From assembly GCA_028698695.1 (NCBI GenBank), contig JAQVWB010000133.1, positions 1-5,850 of the forward strand: 5,850 nucleotides of DNA, in the 5' to 3' direction. This DNA is from Syntrophomonadaceae bacterium. Lineage in GTDB: Bacteria > Bacillota > Syntrophomonadia > Syntrophomonadales > Syntrophomonadaceae. The translations under genes and the position numbers were made by a program. Positions 5,084-5,850 of the stretch are shown here, piece by piece. The notes below the pieces were generated by a model. The model was not told the origin of the DNA and did no database searches. It saw only the letters and a list, made by a program, of their open reading frames with translations. Position 1 is the first letter of the stretch. Every line of letters begins with the position of its first letter.

Positions 5084-5850
5084 CTATATTTCTCTGGTCC
5101 ACAGACAGGCAAGTGCGGGTCCTCCTCCCACACAGAGGGAAGCCCCTCCCAGCGTAAGCCCCAGACGCTCCATCTCATAATACAGGGACACTACTATACG
5201 AAGTGCGGTACAGCCTACCGGGTGCCCCAATGCAATTCCGGAACCGTTAAGATTACATTTGTCCATGTCAAGATTAATACCAAAATCCTGCTGGAGCATA
5301 AGCCCGACTCCCAGGAACTGTGATGCAAAAGCTTCATTAATTTCCCAGTACTCAATATCTTCAAATTTTAATCCGGCTATTTTTAAAGCCTTGGGAATAG
5401 CAACCGCGGGTCCCAGTCCCATCACTTTGGGGTCAACACCTTCAGCGCTAATGGTAAGCATTTTCATAAGGGGAGTGATGCCCAATTCTTTAGCTTTCTG
5501 TTTGGACATGACTACTACAGCTGCAGCAGCATCATTAATTCCCGAAGCATTAGCAGCGGTCACAACACCACCTTTTTTAAAAGCAGAAGGCAGTTTGGCC
5601 ATAGTTTCAAGGTTGGCATCAGGAATCATATGTTCATCGGTCTCGTACAAAAGCACACCTTTTTTACTCTTAATTTCAATCGGAATTATCTCGCGTTTAA
5701 AAATGCCTTCCTGTACTGCCCGCGTAGCTCTTTGATGACTCATTACAGCCAGTTGGTCGCATTCCTCACGTGTAATCCCATATTGCTCAGCAATATTTTC
5801 AGCGGTAATTCCCATATGACCTGGAACCATTCCGTCATATAGACCATCAT
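5084..5850 (-). CDS. Thiolase, acetyl-CoA acetyltransferase family (5' end outside window)
   Basis: Thiolases cleave 3-ketoacyl-CoA with CoA to give acetyl-CoA, or condense two acetyl-CoA. The frame is open to the right edge, and the residues before the first in-window Met (DGLYDG) continue the family pattern into GHMGITAENIAEQYG, so the gene starts outside. Roughly 140 N-terminal residues are missing, including the nucleophilic cysteine, which cannot be checked. Numbering from the Met at 5830: TAANASGINDAAAA (91-104), INEAFA (164-169) with the active-site Asn165, NGSGIALGHPVGCTALR (195-211) with catalytic His203, and LCVGGGPALA (232-241) with the second catalytic cysteine C233. The segment between NEAFA and NGSGIA is a few residues longer than I recall for classical biosynthetic thiolases. 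The gene ends 85 bp before the dehydrogenase start with no terminator, so co-transcription is likely. A degradative role fits this pairing; biosynthetic acetoacetyl-CoA thiolase is the alternative. Confidence 0.94.
   Translation of the reverse strand, partial: DGLYDGMVPGHMGITAENIAEQYGITREECDQLAVMSHQRATRAVQEGIFKREIIPIEIKSKKGVLLYETDEHMIPDANLETMAKLPSAFKKGGVVTAANASGINDAAAAVVVMSKQKAKELGITPLMKMLTISAEGVDPKVMGLGPAVAIPKALKIAGLKFEDIEYWEINEAFASQFLGVGLMLQQDFGINLDMDKCNLNGSGIALGHPVGCTALRIVVSLYYEMERLGLTLGGASLCVGGGPALACLWTREI

Noticed and set aside
5259..5735. 158-codon open frame on the plus strand opposite the thiolase
   Set aside because: It is antisense to a strongly conserved coding sequence, has no recognisable motif and no good ribosome binding site; it is a shadow frame.
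5828..5830. ATG as the true start of the thiolase gene
   Set aside because: The residues just before it (DGLYDG) belong to the conserved thiolase pattern and the missing N-terminal part contains the nucleophile; the frame runs off the edge.
1..5850. CRISPR array, tRNA, rRNA, insertion sequence or phage gene
   Set aside because: No regularly spaced repeats of array type, no cloverleaf or rRNA-like sequence and no transposase or integrase motifs were seen by eye on either strand.

Overview
The window reads as chromosomal DNA from an anaerobic, low-to-mid GC Firmicute. Syntrophomonas or a close relative is the best guess. The reasons are strong AGGAGG-type ribosome binding sites, AT-rich spacers, a typical low-GC HU protein, an HD-GYP protein of Firmicute style, and three CoA-ester genes that fit oxidation of butyrate or other short fatty acids: a family I CoA-transferase, a long (611-residue) acyl-CoA dehydrogenase and a thiolase. 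The genus is inference from gene content; no rRNA or other taxonomic marker is present.

Layout, left to right. (1) The 3' part of an HD-GYP cyclic-di-GMP phosphodiesterase-type gene (+), cut by the left edge. (2) A 215-bp AT-rich spacer with a near-perfect direct repeat and phased A-tracts. (3) A complete HU gene (+), whose correct start is GTG at 1027, with a lysine/alanine/proline-rich tail and a textbook intrinsic terminator. (4) A promoter-bearing spacer and a complete CoA-transferase gene (+). (5) A 264-bp convergent spacer with a short direct repeat, a long AT-rich perfect hairpin and a clear minus-strand terminator. (6) On the minus strand, thiolase (5' end cut by the right edge) followed after 84 bp by the acyl-CoA dehydrogenase, probably one transcript ending at the terminator near 3104-3147. 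An 8-bp-arm palindrome lies between these two genes.

How the genes may work together (inference). The CoA-transferase could activate a fatty acid using acetyl-CoA or another CoA donor, the dehydrogenase would make the 2,3-enoyl-CoA, and the thiolase would cleave 3-ketoacyl-CoA to release acetyl-CoA. The enoyl-CoA hydratase and 3-hydroxyacyl-CoA dehydrogenase steps and the electron-transfer flavoprotein are not encoded here. HU and the HD-GYP protein are housekeeping and signalling genes with no evident link to this pathway.

I see no CRISPR array, transposase, phage gene, tRNA or rRNA, and no clearly new system. The least-explained signals are the palindrome in the thiolase-dehydrogenase gap, the long hairpin in the convergent spacer, the HU tail, and the apparent lack of a U-tract terminator for the CoA-transferase gene.
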